From contig NC_092522.1 of the NCBI RefSeq assembly GCF_037038585.1, positions 52,391,661 to 52,455,660 of the forward strand: a stretch of DNA of 64,000 nucleotides. Reading direction: 5' to 3'. This DNA is from Patagioenas fasciata (lineage: Eukaryota; Chordata; Aves; Columbiformes; Columbidae). Positions 1 to 14,024 of the stretch are shown here, piece by piece (positions within the stretch are counted from its first letter, which is position 1; every line of letters starts with the position of its first letter). A program made the translations under genes and the position numbers. The notes below the pieces were generated by a model. That model did not search any database, was not told where the DNA came from, and was given only the letters and a program-made list of their open reading frames with translations.

Positions 1-2240
1 CCTCATGCATGCCACCTGCTAGAGGATGTTTCTGTCCATAGATCCAGATTAGGGGTAGCCCAAAGTGAAAATCCCAAAGCAGATGTTGGGTCCTCAGCAC
101 TGACTTTCATTCTGGAGGTTCAGCTTCCACTGTGCTGTGCTAATGTATACGTGGCCAGAGACATGTACCCAGAATCTGCTCATTTCATTGCTCTTAAAGT
201 GTCTGCAGTGCATCTTAGGAGGTGTGAAATTCTTGATCCTGTTCAATCATTTGTAAAGATGGACTCTGTAAAACTGTATTAGGACTTAAAATCTCTAATT
301 TGGATGTGTGATACATTGATACATGACCAAATAATCCGTCATTTTTGGTCTTGACACATATTTACTTTAAGCAAATAAAATAACCTAGACTACAGGTTTG
401 GTTGTGGCAGTTTGTGTTAGGAAAAAAAAAAAAAGTCTGTAGGAGTAAAGGATGGTAACTTTGGAATTTTTCCTCAGGTGCTTTCTTCAGAAGAAAAAAA
501 AAAAAATTGGGAATATTGAGGAGGAAGGGGAAAGAACTGACTGCAGGGGAAACTGAGTGTAGGGTTCTGCTTTAGTAGAGGACCTGCCAGTAACTGTTTC
601 TCTGGTTGTAGTAGGTATTACGAGAAAACCCTCACAGAGTATGTCTGCAGCGAAGCAAGGCATTTAAATATGTGCTTTAATGCTTCAAGTTCACTACCTT
701 TCTGAACCCAAATCTCGCAGTTGCTCTGCATAGGAATGTGTATATGTAATAGGTTATGGAGAGCGGAAAGAAGTGGGTGTGAACAGCGTAGATGCTGCTT
801 TGCTGCACTCACTGCCTGCAGATGCCCAGGCTGTGGCTGTCTGTGAGCTTGCACCGTTGGAAGCTGGCGCTGCAAAACTGTAGCCTCTGAGCTGTTGATC
901 TCCGTGGTGTTTCCCAGTGTTTCTGTTTTATGGTCCTTCTACATCTCTGTAGACTTCCCAGTGCCTGAATTACTGGAGTGCAGCACCAGGCTGGTGAAAT
1001 GGTTATAAACCAACAAGGAAATAAAGCTTTTGCTCCTTTCCTGAACCATTTTGGGTTTCATTAGGATTATTAGCATGACAGGGTTATAGCTATGTTTACA
1101 GAAACACAAAATCTGAAATACTGTATGTAGGCCGTTGTTTTAGTTGTGACCACGACAGTTATTTATTAATGTTTAAATATCAATATAGTGCTGGTAGGTA
1201 TCTGTGAATGTCTTCAACCAGCCACAGTAATGCAGTGAAAGGCAAATGGCATGTCTACATTTTACTTGCTTTGTGAGACCAGGCTCTGACTTCTAGAATT
1301 GATAGGCACATTCAGTCAGGTGCTCACTTAATCACATTTTTAAGCTTTCTCTCCATTTTGAAAATAATTGACATGAGAAAATCCTAAACACGTAGGTGGT
1401 AGGAAATTAACAGAGTAAAACAGTAAATGCACTGTTTGCCCCTTTCTCAACGTGGTTTTGAGTTTAGTTAATTCAGGGCTTATGAAGTAGCACATTGCCT
1501 TTCCTGTGCAGGGAGAAACTGGGCACCTCAAGATTGTGTATGTTACTGGCACAAATCTGAATTTTTAAATTCCTTTGACAGCTAGCCTTGCAAGTATGCC
1601 AGGTGTGAATTTCATCAAAGTATTAAACATATTTCCCTATTTAAAGTAAATATTAGTGATTTAAAGCAACTCGCAAACTAAAGGAAGTAGAAGAAAATCA
1701 GTGTCCAGTTGATCTGAGTAGTATTTTGCTCTGAGGTTTTCATCTGTGTGGACTTACCTACATTTATAAGTAGTAAATGGTGGCATATGCTCAGCTAGCA
1801 TTGAGAAAAATAAACGGTGCTATCTGTTTCAGTAGTGCAAGAGGTACAATTGAGACCTGCTACTAACAAAAGCTGGTTTTACTGTTTGCATTAATATTAT
1901 GCTAAACACCATGGTGCAGTGAGCTAAACAAGGTCCTCCTGTGGATTCGTGCCTCAAGACAGCTCTGTTGGCTTCTTCTCTGGGGTGATGCCATGTTCCC
2001 ACCTTTCCTCTTTGGCCAGCGCTGACAGAATTGTCCTTTACTTGGTAACCTGCTCCCACAAAATGTTTAATTCGTGGTTTTGGTGTTTTTGTTTTGTTTG
2101 TTTTTTAATTATCTCTGTCATATTTAGGTCAAATCAGCTAACAGATTTGCAGCAAATAATTTCTTAACACCCAGAATGTGAACCTCATTTTCCTGGGAAA
2201 GCAGAACAGTATGAACCATATTCCTTTAGAAAAACATGCA

Positions 2241-2326
2241 AGAAAAAGGAAAAGAAAAGAAAAGAAAAGAAAAGAAAAGAAAAGAAAAGAAAAGAAAAGA
2301 AAAGAAAAGAAAAGAAAAGAAAAGAA
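2241..2326. repeat. (AAAAG)n microsatellite
   Basis: About 15 near-perfect pentanucleotide units of AAAAG/GAAAA, preceded by a short imperfect lead-in. Confidence 0.97.
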
Positions 2327-3946
2327 CTGTCTGCAATGGATTCAGTGACCTATAGCTTGAATGATGGAGACTGTAGGATGACTTTTTTCATAGGCAATTT
2401 AAAGCTTTACTTTCTTCTTCACTTGAATATAATGTGATCTTTTCACAAGTGTGTAATTCTGTATAATTCTCCCCAATCATGTAGCATGGGATTTCTCTTA
2501 GCATTAGCTGCTACAAGTTAAATATCTCTCCTAAACTAGTGATATAAGACACCTCCTCCCCCATATGGCCGATAGCAATGCCACAGTGATTCATCTCACC
2601 TGTTTTACTCACCTATCCTAGAATGGGATAAATGGCAATCTGGAGGCACTTATCTCTCTTGCTTGACTACAGAAGGAGCCTAGATGACTGGCTTTGACGA
2701 GCCACCTGATTTGTAGGTGGCTATTGACGGGGGAGGCTACCTCTTTTGATCTTTTTGGTGCTGAAAGGATTGCTTATATATGTATACATACACACACACA
2801 TGCACATAGTTATACAAATAATAGCACTTTTCTTATTAATTGGTGTTTTGTGTATCAATTTGTGTACACTTCAGTGATCAGTACTTAAGCGTATCGTTTT
2901 GTGTGAGTTAGCCCCAGATTTCTTTTTGATATGTAACAAGACAAAACTGAAATGTGTGCTTGCAGATACAATTATGCAGACATGGTAGTTCCCTTCCCAT
3001 CATGGAACAGGGCAGCTCTCACTGTAATGAGTGAAACTCCCACCAGTTTGGCACATGGGAAAGTCTGATCTCAAGTGGAATAAATAAACCTCATTCTGAA
3101 ACTTCAGTAAATGTCCACCACAGTCGTATCCTTTCAGCTGTGAAGGAGGATGTCTGAGCTCACATGTATTCATGGGGCAACACATTAACAGAGCCCATCT
3201 TAGTTCAGTTCTGTTGTATGTCTAGATCTATGGCAACAGGCAAACTGGCTAGGCTTTCTGTGCCTGTCTTTCCCCACGTGTGTTGTTTTTTTGTATTGCT
3301 GAGAAACTGCCGTGTCTGTATAGTTTCAGTATCCAAACACCCAGTTATGCAGAGCTCCTGTCCTCCAACCTGCCAGGCAACAGTGATGCAGACCTTTGAG
3401 GACTTGGTTCCTTGCTGTGCTGAGAGGAACAGATCAGGTACTGAATTTTTCTGCCTTGGTGGCTACATGGTCTCCTTGGAGAGCTGAGCTGCAAAGCAGC
3501 AGCAGAGAAAGCTCGGTGTTGCCAGACACTTCCCATGACCTGTGCACTGGCCAGGGGAATTACGGATGCACACAGGAACTGCAGGGTTTTTCTGAATTAT
3601 CTTTCTGAATTCTAGGCTGCCAATATCTGGTAATCATAAGGACACCTCTGCACCACATACCTGCATGGCAGTACTGAGGCGCATGTCACAAGGTTTCAGG
3701 CATGCAGCTGGCTGTTCTTTGAAACTCATCAGGCAGGTGTCCTGGGAGTTCTGTTGCAGAGTTCATCCCGCTGTCATTAATGATTTCGAGTGCAGGTTGT
3801 GGGGTCGTTGCATGCAGAGGCTGCACATGAATGGCTCCTGCAGGCTGTCAGAGGAGCTGGAGTTGGGAGCTTTGGTGAGAACGGTTGGCAGAGGTGGCAT
3901 AGGGAGCTCGGGGATGGGCACAGCTCTGCCAACAGCCCGTGGGGCT

Positions 3947-3983
3947 TTGATTTGTTTATTTATTTATTTACTTGCCTACTCGC

Positions 3984-4046
<63 letters not shown>
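3947..4046. repeat. (TTTA)n / (TATC)n compound microsatellite
   Basis: Four to five TTTA units at about 3950-3970 are followed by about 15 uninterrupted TATC units at 3984-4045. Open frames across it (runs of IYLS) are low-complexity and not genes. Confidence 0.96.
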
Positions 4047-5757
4047 AATGGTAGGGTTGGGGATGGGGGAATTGTTAAAAATGAAGGAAAACATGGAGAG
4101 CTCTGAATTAACACAGTAATGGTCCACTTTCTTCGCTTTCCTGTAGTGCCAAAATCATCAAGAAATGATCAAACATCAGCTGATGATGTTTTGGCTATGT
4201 TTCATCTAGCAGCAATGATGGAAGCAGAAATGGCACATGAGAGCACCTCGGCTGTGGGTGGTTGGTAAAACTAAGTTAATTTAGTGGATTAGAGTGGATT
4301 GTTCCACCCACATCACATTGTATTATGACACAAACTAGAGAGAGCTCTCACTTCTCTGTGCTGGATTATGACTTTCCTCTGGTTTTTGCAGTGGTATAAT
4401 GCTGCAAAAGTACTTCTTCATTTTGGCAAAATAGTGGCAAAGTGACAAAATCTTGGTTTGGGAGATCCAACCTGCCTTATTTTTTTTTTTTTTATTTATT
4501 TTACAATCCTAAGATGCAAAAGTAAGAATCTTATTTTGTGTAACATGGCAATAAAACTCTGTACTTCCTGTGAGTGACTTTAAAAGGCTTGGATAATTTA
4601 TTGAGGTTCTTTGGATAGCAGATACAAAATAACTTATAGTTGATATAAGGATCTCAAAATTGCACATGTTTTGTGGAATTTTGTGACTGAAGTAGAATAT
4701 ATTTTTCTGTGGTTCTTTATTAATTATTTAGGGCCTTGGCTTAATTTTAAGAACAATATCCTTTTCTCTCCATTCTACCAAACAGACTGTGCTTTGAAAA
4801 AATAAAGTCCTTTTTGCAGAATCTGAGAATTCACAAATATTTTCCCTGTGAGCCCATTTTCCTGACCTCAGCCATTGTGTTGTGCATTCTCCTCCGAAAG
4901 AGAAGTTGAAAAGGAGAGAGACACAAAGGGGAAAAAGATGATAGTATCTCAATTTTATTTTCTTTCCTGAAAAGTATTCTCTTTGGACAGACAGCAATTG
5001 TAGTTTCCAATGACACAAACTTGAAGGGAAACACAAGAAGACTACAAACAGGTTTATGGGCCTATCAGCAGGAATATGTGGCTACAAATTGCTGAGTAAA
5101 TGAAACAGCCTGTTGTTTCCTAAGCCTGAGTTTGTGAGTGTTATGCCAAAGTATTTGAGGAGGAGCTAGAGCACCAGGCGGTGTAAAGGATACCTGCTGG
5201 GGCCTAATTGGTGCCCACTGTTGTTAATGGCTTCCTGTGGCTGAATGTTTACTTGTCATTTGTTTTGTGCTTTGTTTCCCAGCTACTGGAAGGAAAAAAA
5301 TACTGACCAAAACTTTATTTTGCTTTTAAGTGGACATCCCTGGACATCCAAGTGCTGCACTGCAAATTGTCTCATGATGTTAAGTACCTCAAGTCTGTTC
5401 CTCGGTCCTGCCATTATCTGGTATGCTTCAAATGTTAGATTTGCTTTGGATATTGTTTTGGAATTTAGAAAATGATCTTATTTATTACACTATATTAACT
5501 ATATAACCAAGAAAAATATGCCATATGAATGTCTGGGGCTCTGTCTACTGCAAAGCTTTGCATAGTTAGACATCTAAGAAATATCAGTCTATTTTTAAGC
5601 TTCTGTTTTCCTAAAAGGTTTATTTCTCCCATAAATCTCAATTTTTGTGGGATCTCTGTAAGTGGTCTGTTAAAGATAAGGAAGAACGAAACTTTGCATG
5701 TTCAGAACTTACCTACAAAAAAGTTCTCACATATGACACACTGGTTTAACATTGGAT

Positions 5758-5781
5758 TTATTTTTTTTTTTTTTTTTTTTT
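5758..5781. repeat. Poly(T) run
   Basis: About 21 consecutive T. No associated element recognised. Confidence 0.9.
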
Positions 5782-8700
5782 CCTGTTCAGATCCAAAGGA
5801 CCTAAATAAAAACTATCCAGGTCAATGTTTCAGATCCCTTGCTTGCTTTGTCCTTGGTTTCCTTAACAAGATGGCTTGTTAGTGCCAGCTACGGTGTGAA
5901 CACCTCCCTGCTAGGAAAAAGGAGTGAAACTGCTATTTTTAACTAGGCCACCAAATAGTTTGTGGTGAATAACCATGTACACACACTACTGATCAAGAAA
6001 GAATTAGCATTAGTGAAAACATCCTAATCCTATAATCTTGCATCTCCTCTACCTCTTACACTGGGTTGTGGGGCTGGGTTTTTTGTTTGGCTGATGTCAA
6101 GGGAGATTTAGTTTCAGTAATCCTAGAGAGGACTACAGACTTCTGAGAAAAAATACCTATGTCCCAATGTAGCAATTAATTCTTATTCTGCTTATCTCTG
6201 TTTAAAGAAGAACTTTTAGATACTTGCCCTCTGTTCACATGGTTATAAAGCGTGATAGATGGTAATGTAATATAATCGCAAAGAACTGAATGAGTTTGCT
6301 AGTGATAAGGTTATGTTTGCAAGACACTACTATAGTGGTAATACGTTAGATTTCAATCAGTGTTTGCGATGCTGTGGGAGAAGGTTTCAATGAATTGCGG
6401 AGCATTAAGTTTGGGGACATAAATCTAGTTCCTCTATTGCCACTGTCTGTCATTTCAGCCCTGATTCACAAGCGTGTCACTTCCATATACACTTGGCTTG
6501 TACACCTTACAGGTGCACTGTCTGCAGAGTATTATCTCATGTTATCTTCTATTACCACTCCAGATGAAGCCATCTGGAGATTTCCTTTATCAGGCACCAA
6601 GTCTAGAAGCTTCCAGGAACTGAAAGAAATTTCATGCATTGTAGCTGACTGTGATTTAGATATTGACTTCTAGATATCTAATCTGTAATTAACTGTGTAC
6701 TGGAGAGAGGGTGGAAGATGGGTCTAAAATTTTCTTGACAGGCAGATTTCCACTTTGCAGGCTGATTTCAGGGAAAGCACATCTAACTAACATGAGGGTG
6801 CTTTTCTGTAATTCCTGAAGGGTCATGGTCTGTAAGAAAAAAGAGGCATCTGAGCTGCTTCCCCCTAAGTTAGGAGGGTGGTGATCAAAATAATGGAGGG
6901 AAGACTAAACAGATTTGCCCCCTCTTCAAAGAGAAGCATAATATATTTTAGGATATTCTCATTCTTAAGTGTGTTTCTAACACATCTCCTGGGACTTAGC
7001 CAAGGTACTTGCTTTTTTAAAAAATTGGGGTTTTTTTTTGTTGTTATTGAATATTAATAATCTAGTATTTTTATGCTCTCTCTCTCACAGGTTAGGGGAC
7101 TATGGGATAAACTAAATGTGGAGTCTTAAAGAACCAAGAGGACTGTAAAGAGTTTTGGATATTGATTCCACAGGACTGTTGCAGTTCACATCTCAAAGAA
7201 AAACCTAAGGATATAAAATCAAAAGTTGAGCTTCTTATACAGTTTGTCATATCTGAATATTTAAGCAGTTCAGATTAAAAAAAAAAAAATAAAAGAGGCC
7301 CAAATGAAAACTGATTGTAAAAAATGTCAGCAAGAAAAGAAGTCGGACCGATAAATGCTGGAGGTGCGTGTAACTCATTAAAATCAATGCAACTGTGCTG
7401 GCTTGTGTCACCTGAGAATCAAGCCCAGAAATGTGGAGTTATCCCTTTAGATTAATTCCTCTCTCTATCACATTTTTTTCTGCTTGTTAAATAAAAAATA
7501 TCCCAGGCTCTAGAAAAAGGAAAACTGAAATACATTTCAAATAGAGATACAAAACAATAAAATCCAAAGTGATATTCTTTCAATTATTTTGATAAAAATG
7601 AAGCCTGTATGCCAGAGTATGTAGAAAGTCTGATCAGTTTGCCCAACATGTGTTTTAAACAAGTGGCTTTCATTATTGACTGCAATACAGTATTAAAGTG
7701 ATTATTCATGTACAGTAATCTTCAGGTTTGGATGAGAAATACTTTGACTTTTGATTGCGAGAATTTATATGTCACTTGCTCATTTTGATCCTCTTAAAAG
7801 TCATTGAAATATGCATATTCAGTTCTCAGTCTTTGCTACATTGCTCCTCTCTTAATCTTTCCCTATTTATTTTATACCCTTATGTTATTTTGTACCTTAA
7901 TTTTTGCTATGATCCTGCAAATATGTACTTGCTTCACTGTAGCTATTTCATTAATCTGAATTTGGTTGTTGAGTCAAGACTGCCAGGTCTATGAATTAAG
8001 AGAGTATTACTTAATCCATACTGATCCCTTGATTTCTATAGAGATGTCTATAGATGTGAAGCATAGGTTGCTTTGCACTTCCATTCTGGTTACGGCATGA
8101 AATACCTTAAACAAATATGGGGTTGCTACGATAGCAAAAAATAATAGAGGGAGATGCCACTCTGCAAACTGAGTACCCAAGAGTTAGAAAACTGTAATAA
8201 TTGTACCATTATTGCTCATTTCACAAGCCAGCAGTATACTTCTGATCATGGTTTTGCTTTGACTTTACAGTGATTGCTTCCAAAACTTTGCCTTCCTGTG
8301 CCTTTGTAAGAACCAGTATGGAGCAGCCAGCTGTCATTTCTCTAAGCCAAAGATGTGGACAGCTGAAAAAAGAAGTAAGCAATTTCTACTATAATTAAAC
8401 AAAACACTTGTCCTTTCAAACAGTGCTACTCGGACTGAAATTACGTAATCCAAAGTAATTTCTCTCTGTGTCTGAGCTGTGCTTGGTAAAGGAAAATAGC
8501 GAAGGCAGCTACTGTCAGCAGGTCTGCTCTGCCTCAATCCCTGTCAAAGACTTGCCTCCCTACTTCAAATGCTTACACAGGCAAAATAGTTCTTTTGCTG
8601 ATAGATATTCCCCGGGGAGAATAAGCTTTTCCAGCAGAACAGCATTTTTGCCTCTCAAGCTATGTCTTGACCATGGTTTTGGTAGAGCAGTTGTGTCCCA

Positions 8701-10264
8701 CCGTAGTAGAACTGCTCCCTGCCTTCCCTGTACTATTCTTGAGTCATTCAGTTGCCTGGCAAAGTTTAAAATGTGGACCTAGCTATAAGAACATGCTCAT
8801 CAGGCCTCTCTGTTCTTTATAACTTCCCAGTTGTAAAGAATGAGAATTACCACCCTTGTCTTTTTCTTGGAAGGCTTTCATTTTACTGAAAATTTGAGAG
8901 TGAATTCACATCCACCTGCATACCACAAGAATAACACTGTGCTTTATGGTGAGAAGGGACCATAAGACATTAGAATAGAGAAATATTAATTATACAGACA
9001 ATGTTTCCTGGCTGGGCAAGTTCTCTGCCAGATTCACAGACCTGCTGCTGCTGTTAGGGAGAAAGAAGAGAGCTAAAGAAAAGAGACTTGGTGAATGCAT
9101 CCAAGTTTTTTGATGCCTCACACAAAACTTAAGTGGTATGGAGGCAGGGAGGACATTTGAGGGTATATAGAGCGAAGAGGAGTGACACAGAGATAAGGAG
9201 GGTGCAAATGCTAAGAAGCAGCTTTACTGGTATTTGCCCCCTCTTCTTAGTAGAACACCTTACCTTCCAGCTCGTTATTGCCAGATGTCCTGTGCGAAGG
9301 TACATGTCTGAAACAGCAGCAGGATACGAAGGAAAGCAAAAATATTTCCTGTTTTTACTTCAGGCCACTTCTCACCTCCTCCCCTCAAACCTGCTTTCTC
9401 CCCCTCTGTGTACAGTTCACCAGCTGTGCCCTGCGAAATGAGCTGGGGTGGGCTGCGTTCTTCACACCTCTGTGCGATGCTCTCCCCATCTGCCAAACTT
9501 AGCAATATTTCTTAGGCCAGACTGTCAGGTGTCTGAGGATAACTGAGGGTTTCATTTGCAGTTTGCATTCTTTTCCTAAGTACTGCATGCTCGGGAGAGA
9601 AGTCAAAAGCAGTCGTATGATTATGAAATCAACGGTTCCATCCATCTGTCTTTCACTTTAATAAAGTCAGTTCTGTCCAAAAGGTATTTCACACTAAGCT
9701 CATTTATATTGCAAGGGACAAAAATAACATCCCATTTCTAGAGGAATGAAAAATGTGTTGAGCCTCAGTCTCTTCCTGCCAGGCTGAATATTCTAATCTT
9801 AAATACAGATTTTTTTTATTGCATATAGATATATGTGTGGCCATTTTGTGCCTGAATTTACCTGTTCGGGGCATATAATTTACTGTATAAATTCCTATGT
9901 TTGCTGTATAAATTAGATACACAGCTCCTTGTTTAATGTGTTTTACAAGTTTAGAGCCTGTTTACCAAATGGTAACCTAGACAATGAAACAGTTTGAATT
10001 ATGAAAGAAGATGTGTGCTTTTGGTTTGGGAATTCTAGAACAAAAAATTAGGAATTTATCCTGTATAGTTGACTATATGGCTTGAAGTTTTATTTGCATA
10101 TACACAAAGTGTATTACACTACTTTGAACAACTTTGAAGGAGTCCCCATTGGTGGATTCTGACAATGTTACTACAAGGTAACAAGAAGTGATATATCTGG
10201 TCTGCTAAGGCCATTTTGCTGTAAGAGAAGATGAGCCCTGACGCTAGTCCAACTTTGTCATGAA

Positions 10265-10503
10265 GCTGTGTCAAAAGGAGTTCAGATTGGATGTTAGGAA
10301 AAGGGTCTTCACTGAGAGGGTGGTTGGTTGCTGGAATGGGCTCACCAGTGAAGTGGTCACAGCACCCAGCTTGTCAGAATTCAAGGAGTGCCTGGACAAT
10401 GCTCTAAGTCACATGATTTAATTTTAGGTAGTCCTATGAGGAGCAGGGAGTGGGACTCGATGATCCTTATGGGTCCCTTCCAACTTCAGGTATTCTATGA
10501 TAG
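10265..10503 (+). mobile_element. CR1 LINE fragment, 3' end, + strand
   Basis: A 5'-truncated CR1 copy. Recognisable CR1 3'-region landmarks occur in order: GATTGGATGTTAGGAAAAG (10286), TCTTCACTGAGAGGGT (10307), GAAGTGGTCACAGCACCC (10350), GGGACTCGATGATCCTTA (10452), GGGTCCCTTCCAAC (10471) and the terminal ATTCTATGA (10492-10500). CR1 is the dominant non-LTR retrotransposon of birds and has no poly-A tail, ending in short direct repeats. Only the extreme end of ORF2 and the 3' UTR remain; the copy cannot move by itself. Confidence 0.92.
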
Positions 10504-13500
10504 TATTTCCAGTGGTGAAGAATGGACCTGCCAACATCCAACTATTTCCTTGTACAACTTCATCTGGATCTCTTGCAGTCGTTGTCATTGTCAAGGTAGT
10601 ATATTCTTCCTGTGGCAAGTTAGATTTTAGTTAAGGGATTTAAGCAATAACACTGAGGCCTTAAAGGTGGCCTCTAGTGTGAGGGGAAAAGCTGACTCAT
10701 TTGGTACGATGAAAACTTTTCTTCTGATCAAAAGATGGCTTCAGCCTGTTGTCCAGCTTAAGATACAGCTTCTCTCCTCCCAGTTAGACTAGAGAAAAAT
10801 GTACAGTGTAGACCTTACAAGTTGAAGCTCTGATAGCCCTGAAGTTGTGTAGGTGTCCTCTGTTAGACTGAAGATGGAAGAAGGTATCATTGTCAGGTGT
10901 GGGTTTACCTGAGTGTAGACAGAAAGAAAGAGGAAGGGTGGTGAAGAGAGAGTTGGCTTCTCCTGTTAGTTCATGTTTGCCATCTACTGCTTCTCAGGTG
11001 TGAGGCTGACAACTCACCTCTATACTACCTTCAGTACAATAGGATATCCTTTTAGCACCTCCAGGGATGGAAAGAAATGCCAGCACTGCACAACACCTGT
11101 GTGATGCTTACATCCCCTCCCAGCTGTAGTTCCCTGTGGCAGGATCCTCTCTATAGCATCACCTCAGCCACCTTGGCTGCCTTCACAGCCACCACCACAG
11201 GAGTAATGGGGAACTTCAGAGTGAAGCACTGCATTGGCTGTTGGAAAGTGGGTGTCTGTAAATGAGGGAAAGGGCGATAACCCAGTTATTTCTTTTGACT
11301 GTCCATCCTCTTTCCTAGTATCAGCTCTGCCTTTCCTAGGTAGCACTGTAACCCACTATAAGAGGGGGAAATATCTGTTTATTGCAAGCATTGCCCCATG
11401 CAGGTAGCAACATGCTCTGGAAAATAATAAATGAACTTTATATAAATGAACTTTAATAAATAAATGAAGAGTTATTTGAACTGTGGGTAGGATTTCGCAT
11501 TGGAACTCAGGTCTTGTTAGAGCATTGCTTTGGCTCTAATGTGGACTTGCTGCCTTTGGCCCTCTGTATGCTGGAAGATACCAAATGGTATCTTTTGGCT
11601 GCAGGCTGGAAAAGAGCGTGGGTAAGCAAATTTCACTCTGCTTTCTCTTTTGATATCTGACAGCTACATTCTTCAAGCTGAACCCAGGAGTAGTTTACGG
11701 TGAACCGCTCCGATGAGCAGACATCCTATGCAGAACAGTGGGTCTAGGGCAGGCGTTATGGTTTTGTGTAGGCTGACAGGAAGGCTTACTTGGGCAGCCA
11801 TATATGACAAAAACTGATTTATTCCATTGCCATTAAAAGTAGCTTTGAGGCCAAACTCTTTTCTATCTTTACCATATGGGTAGATGTTGCTTCTATAAAC
11901 CACAGTTTTGTCTAATCTTAAAATTCCCCATGCATAGGACTTAGCCACCAGCTGAGAGCTTTAGCAGGATTTAGATTAACTTGTATGCAGAGTGTGGATC
12001 TGGTAAAAAGCAGCATGAAAGAAAGGTGAAGTTTACACTATAAGCAAAGTGAAAGTGAAATCACACAACTACCATTTGTATCATTCTTTTAGGAAAAAAA
12101 AAAAGCATGTTTGAACTACTATCTAGTCTGGATTAACTGCAAGGAAACCCACTTGGGCAATCAAGAGAAAGTCCTTAATTACTTCACTCAGTGAAGGCAC
12201 CTGGGGCTCCTACCAGTGTCAGTGAACAGAAAACGGGTCATAAGTGCCGGAGGTGAAAAATCACTCTCTCTTAGCTTTTGGAAAGAGGTTTATTTGCAGA
12301 TACTTTCAGGTGACTTTCTGTAATTGTTCCCAAACGAAGGGAAGATTAGCTCAGATGTCACCAAACCGAGAGGAGGCCTGGTTGGCCTTTCATCCTGCCC
12401 CAGGCTAAGGGTGGGCCACATGGGCCCTGTTTACCTGACCCAAGGCAAATACGTCTTGGCTCAGTGCTTGTTTCTATATGCTTGACTGGAGCAGAAGTGA
12501 TGGTTCACAAATATGTGAGAGAAAAATAAAGAAATGAAGGACCAGCCTTTTATGCAGGAAAAGGGAAAAGTGCCACTTGAAAATAACTCCAAAACCCTCC
12601 AAATTTCAAGCTATTATATTGGCAGAGAAGAATTTCACAAGATTTATACTCTATGGAAAATAGAAAGTTCAGGTCAGGAGTTTACAGGGGCTTGTTTTGC
12701 CAGCCTGAGGGTGGGGAAGGGAAAGAAAAGCAAAAGGATAAAATGGCACACATGCAGATTGGCTTCTGGATGCTTGCTTTCTTTCCCCACAGTGTTTTGC
12801 ATTTTAGGAATGTATTTCTAGTTGTGTAGGAGTTGAAAGTAGTTATAATACTGAGCAATTCTACAGTGATAACCATAAACCTGTGCCATGCAAGTATATA
12901 GGTAGCCACTTGGGTGTAAGCCTGTGGAAAGTCAGTCCCAGAAAGCTTTCATTTTTCTCCATGAAATGCAAATGGCTTTCAATCGAAGGCCATGTCTGCT
13001 CATAAACAAGTACTAGTATAAATACATCTGCGTTTAGTAACTGATACAGACAATTGATGTGGGTTTTACATAGACACCACCTAGAGCATTTTGTATTCCT
13101 GTCCGCCAGGGTTAGAGATATATATATTCAACCCCTGTATTAAAATTTGCTCGTTTGCTTAGGTGCTTATGTTCACAGTGCAAATCTTTATAAATGTTAG
13201 TGCCGTTGCACTTTCCTTGAATTCCCTGCTCCCATCATACAAAGACAGCCAAGTCTTCTTTAAATTTTCATTTCATTCAACTGTGCACTTCAGCTGTAGG
13301 TTAAATGAAGATCCTCTTTAAAGTAATTTTCCTCTGCATTTCTTGTTCTCCAGCTCTGACTTTGGTTTACAGCAAGGTCAACTTCCTGTTTCTCTGAGAA
13401 AGGAACATTTTTATGGACTTGCTGCAGGGAGCAACCCTAGAATAGAGGAGGACCAGATCCAGAGTCTTTAATGCATCATGTCATTTATTTTCAAAATTTT

Positions 13501-13537
13501 GTTTTCCTGATTATTAAAATAGAATGCAAAATAGATT
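10504..13537. other. Intergenic: no gene recognised
   Basis: Unique sequence between the two CR1 regions. Short frames only. A CR1-like phrase (CACCTCCAGGGATGG at 11057) does not continue into CR1 sequence. Confidence 0.75.
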
Positions 13538-13588
13538 AGAATAGTTCAGTTGAAAGGTACCTCCCATGATCTAGTTCAACTGCCTATA
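13538..13588 (-). mobile_element. Short CR1-like remnant, - strand
   Basis: About 50 bp (AGAATAGTTCAGTTGAAAGG at 13538, then CATGATCTAGTTCAACTGCC at 13565) matches the CR1 3'-terminal pattern in reverse. It lies 187 bp from the larger CR1 copy in the same orientation, and could be a separate insertion or part of a broken one. Confidence 0.6.
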
Positions 13589-13774
13589 ACTATGCGGGAA
13601 AAAAAAAAAAGTCGGTATGCAAAATACTTTACAAATAAACTGTAATTCTTGCAAATCTGTCCCAAACTGTAGCTATTAAAGCACTTAAAATGAAGGCAAT
13701 GAGACTTTTTTTTTTTTTGCATGATGCCATTATACATCTTAAACTCCGGAAGTTAATGACATCTAGCTGAATTT

Positions 13775-14024
13775 CATAGAATCGTTTCAGTTGGAAGAAA
13801 CCCTCAGGATCATCAAGTCCAACCATAACCTAACTCTAGCACTAAACCATGTCCCTAAGGATCTCAGCTAAATGCTTTTTGAACACCTCCAGGGATGGCG
13901 ACTGCATCACTTCCCTGGGCAACCTGTTCCAATGCCTGACAACCCTTTCCATGAAGATTTTTTTTTTCCTAATATCCAATCTAAACCATCCCTGACACAG
14001 TTTGAGGCCATTTCCTCTTGTCCT
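13775..14024 (-). mobile_element. CR1 LINE fragment, 3' end, - strand
   Basis: Reverse-oriented CR1 copy. On the minus strand it encodes the C-terminal tail of CR1 ORF2 ([18 protein letters not shown], within 13842-14030) and then runs through GGTTGGACTTGATGATCC to the terminal ATTCTATG at 13775-13782. It is heavily 5' truncated. A 155-codon frame on the + strand (13872-14339) crosses it and is only an antisense shadow. Confidence 0.94.

Larger units (their letters stand above)
1..10264. other. Intergenic: no gene recognised
   Basis: Apart from the AAAAG, TATC and poly-T repeats listed separately, this is unique AT-leaning DNA. The longest frames (about 85-127 codons) show no protein domains, no exon-like composition and no matching splice phases. 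Three perfect T-box half-sites occur (AGGTGTGAA at 220-228 and 1601-1609; TTCACACCT at 9471-9479). Confidence 0.75.

Noticed and set aside
1020-1025. AATAAA that could mark the 3' end of a + strand gene entering from the left
   Set aside because: AATAAA is frequent in AT-rich DNA and no coding exon or 3' UTR signature precedes it in the window.
3665-4119. Frames of 109-127 codons ending in repeated IYLS
   Set aside because: Driven by the TATC microsatellite.
11057-11071. CACCTCCAGGGATGG, a phrase common in CR1
   Set aside because: Neighbouring sequence does not follow CR1 on either side.
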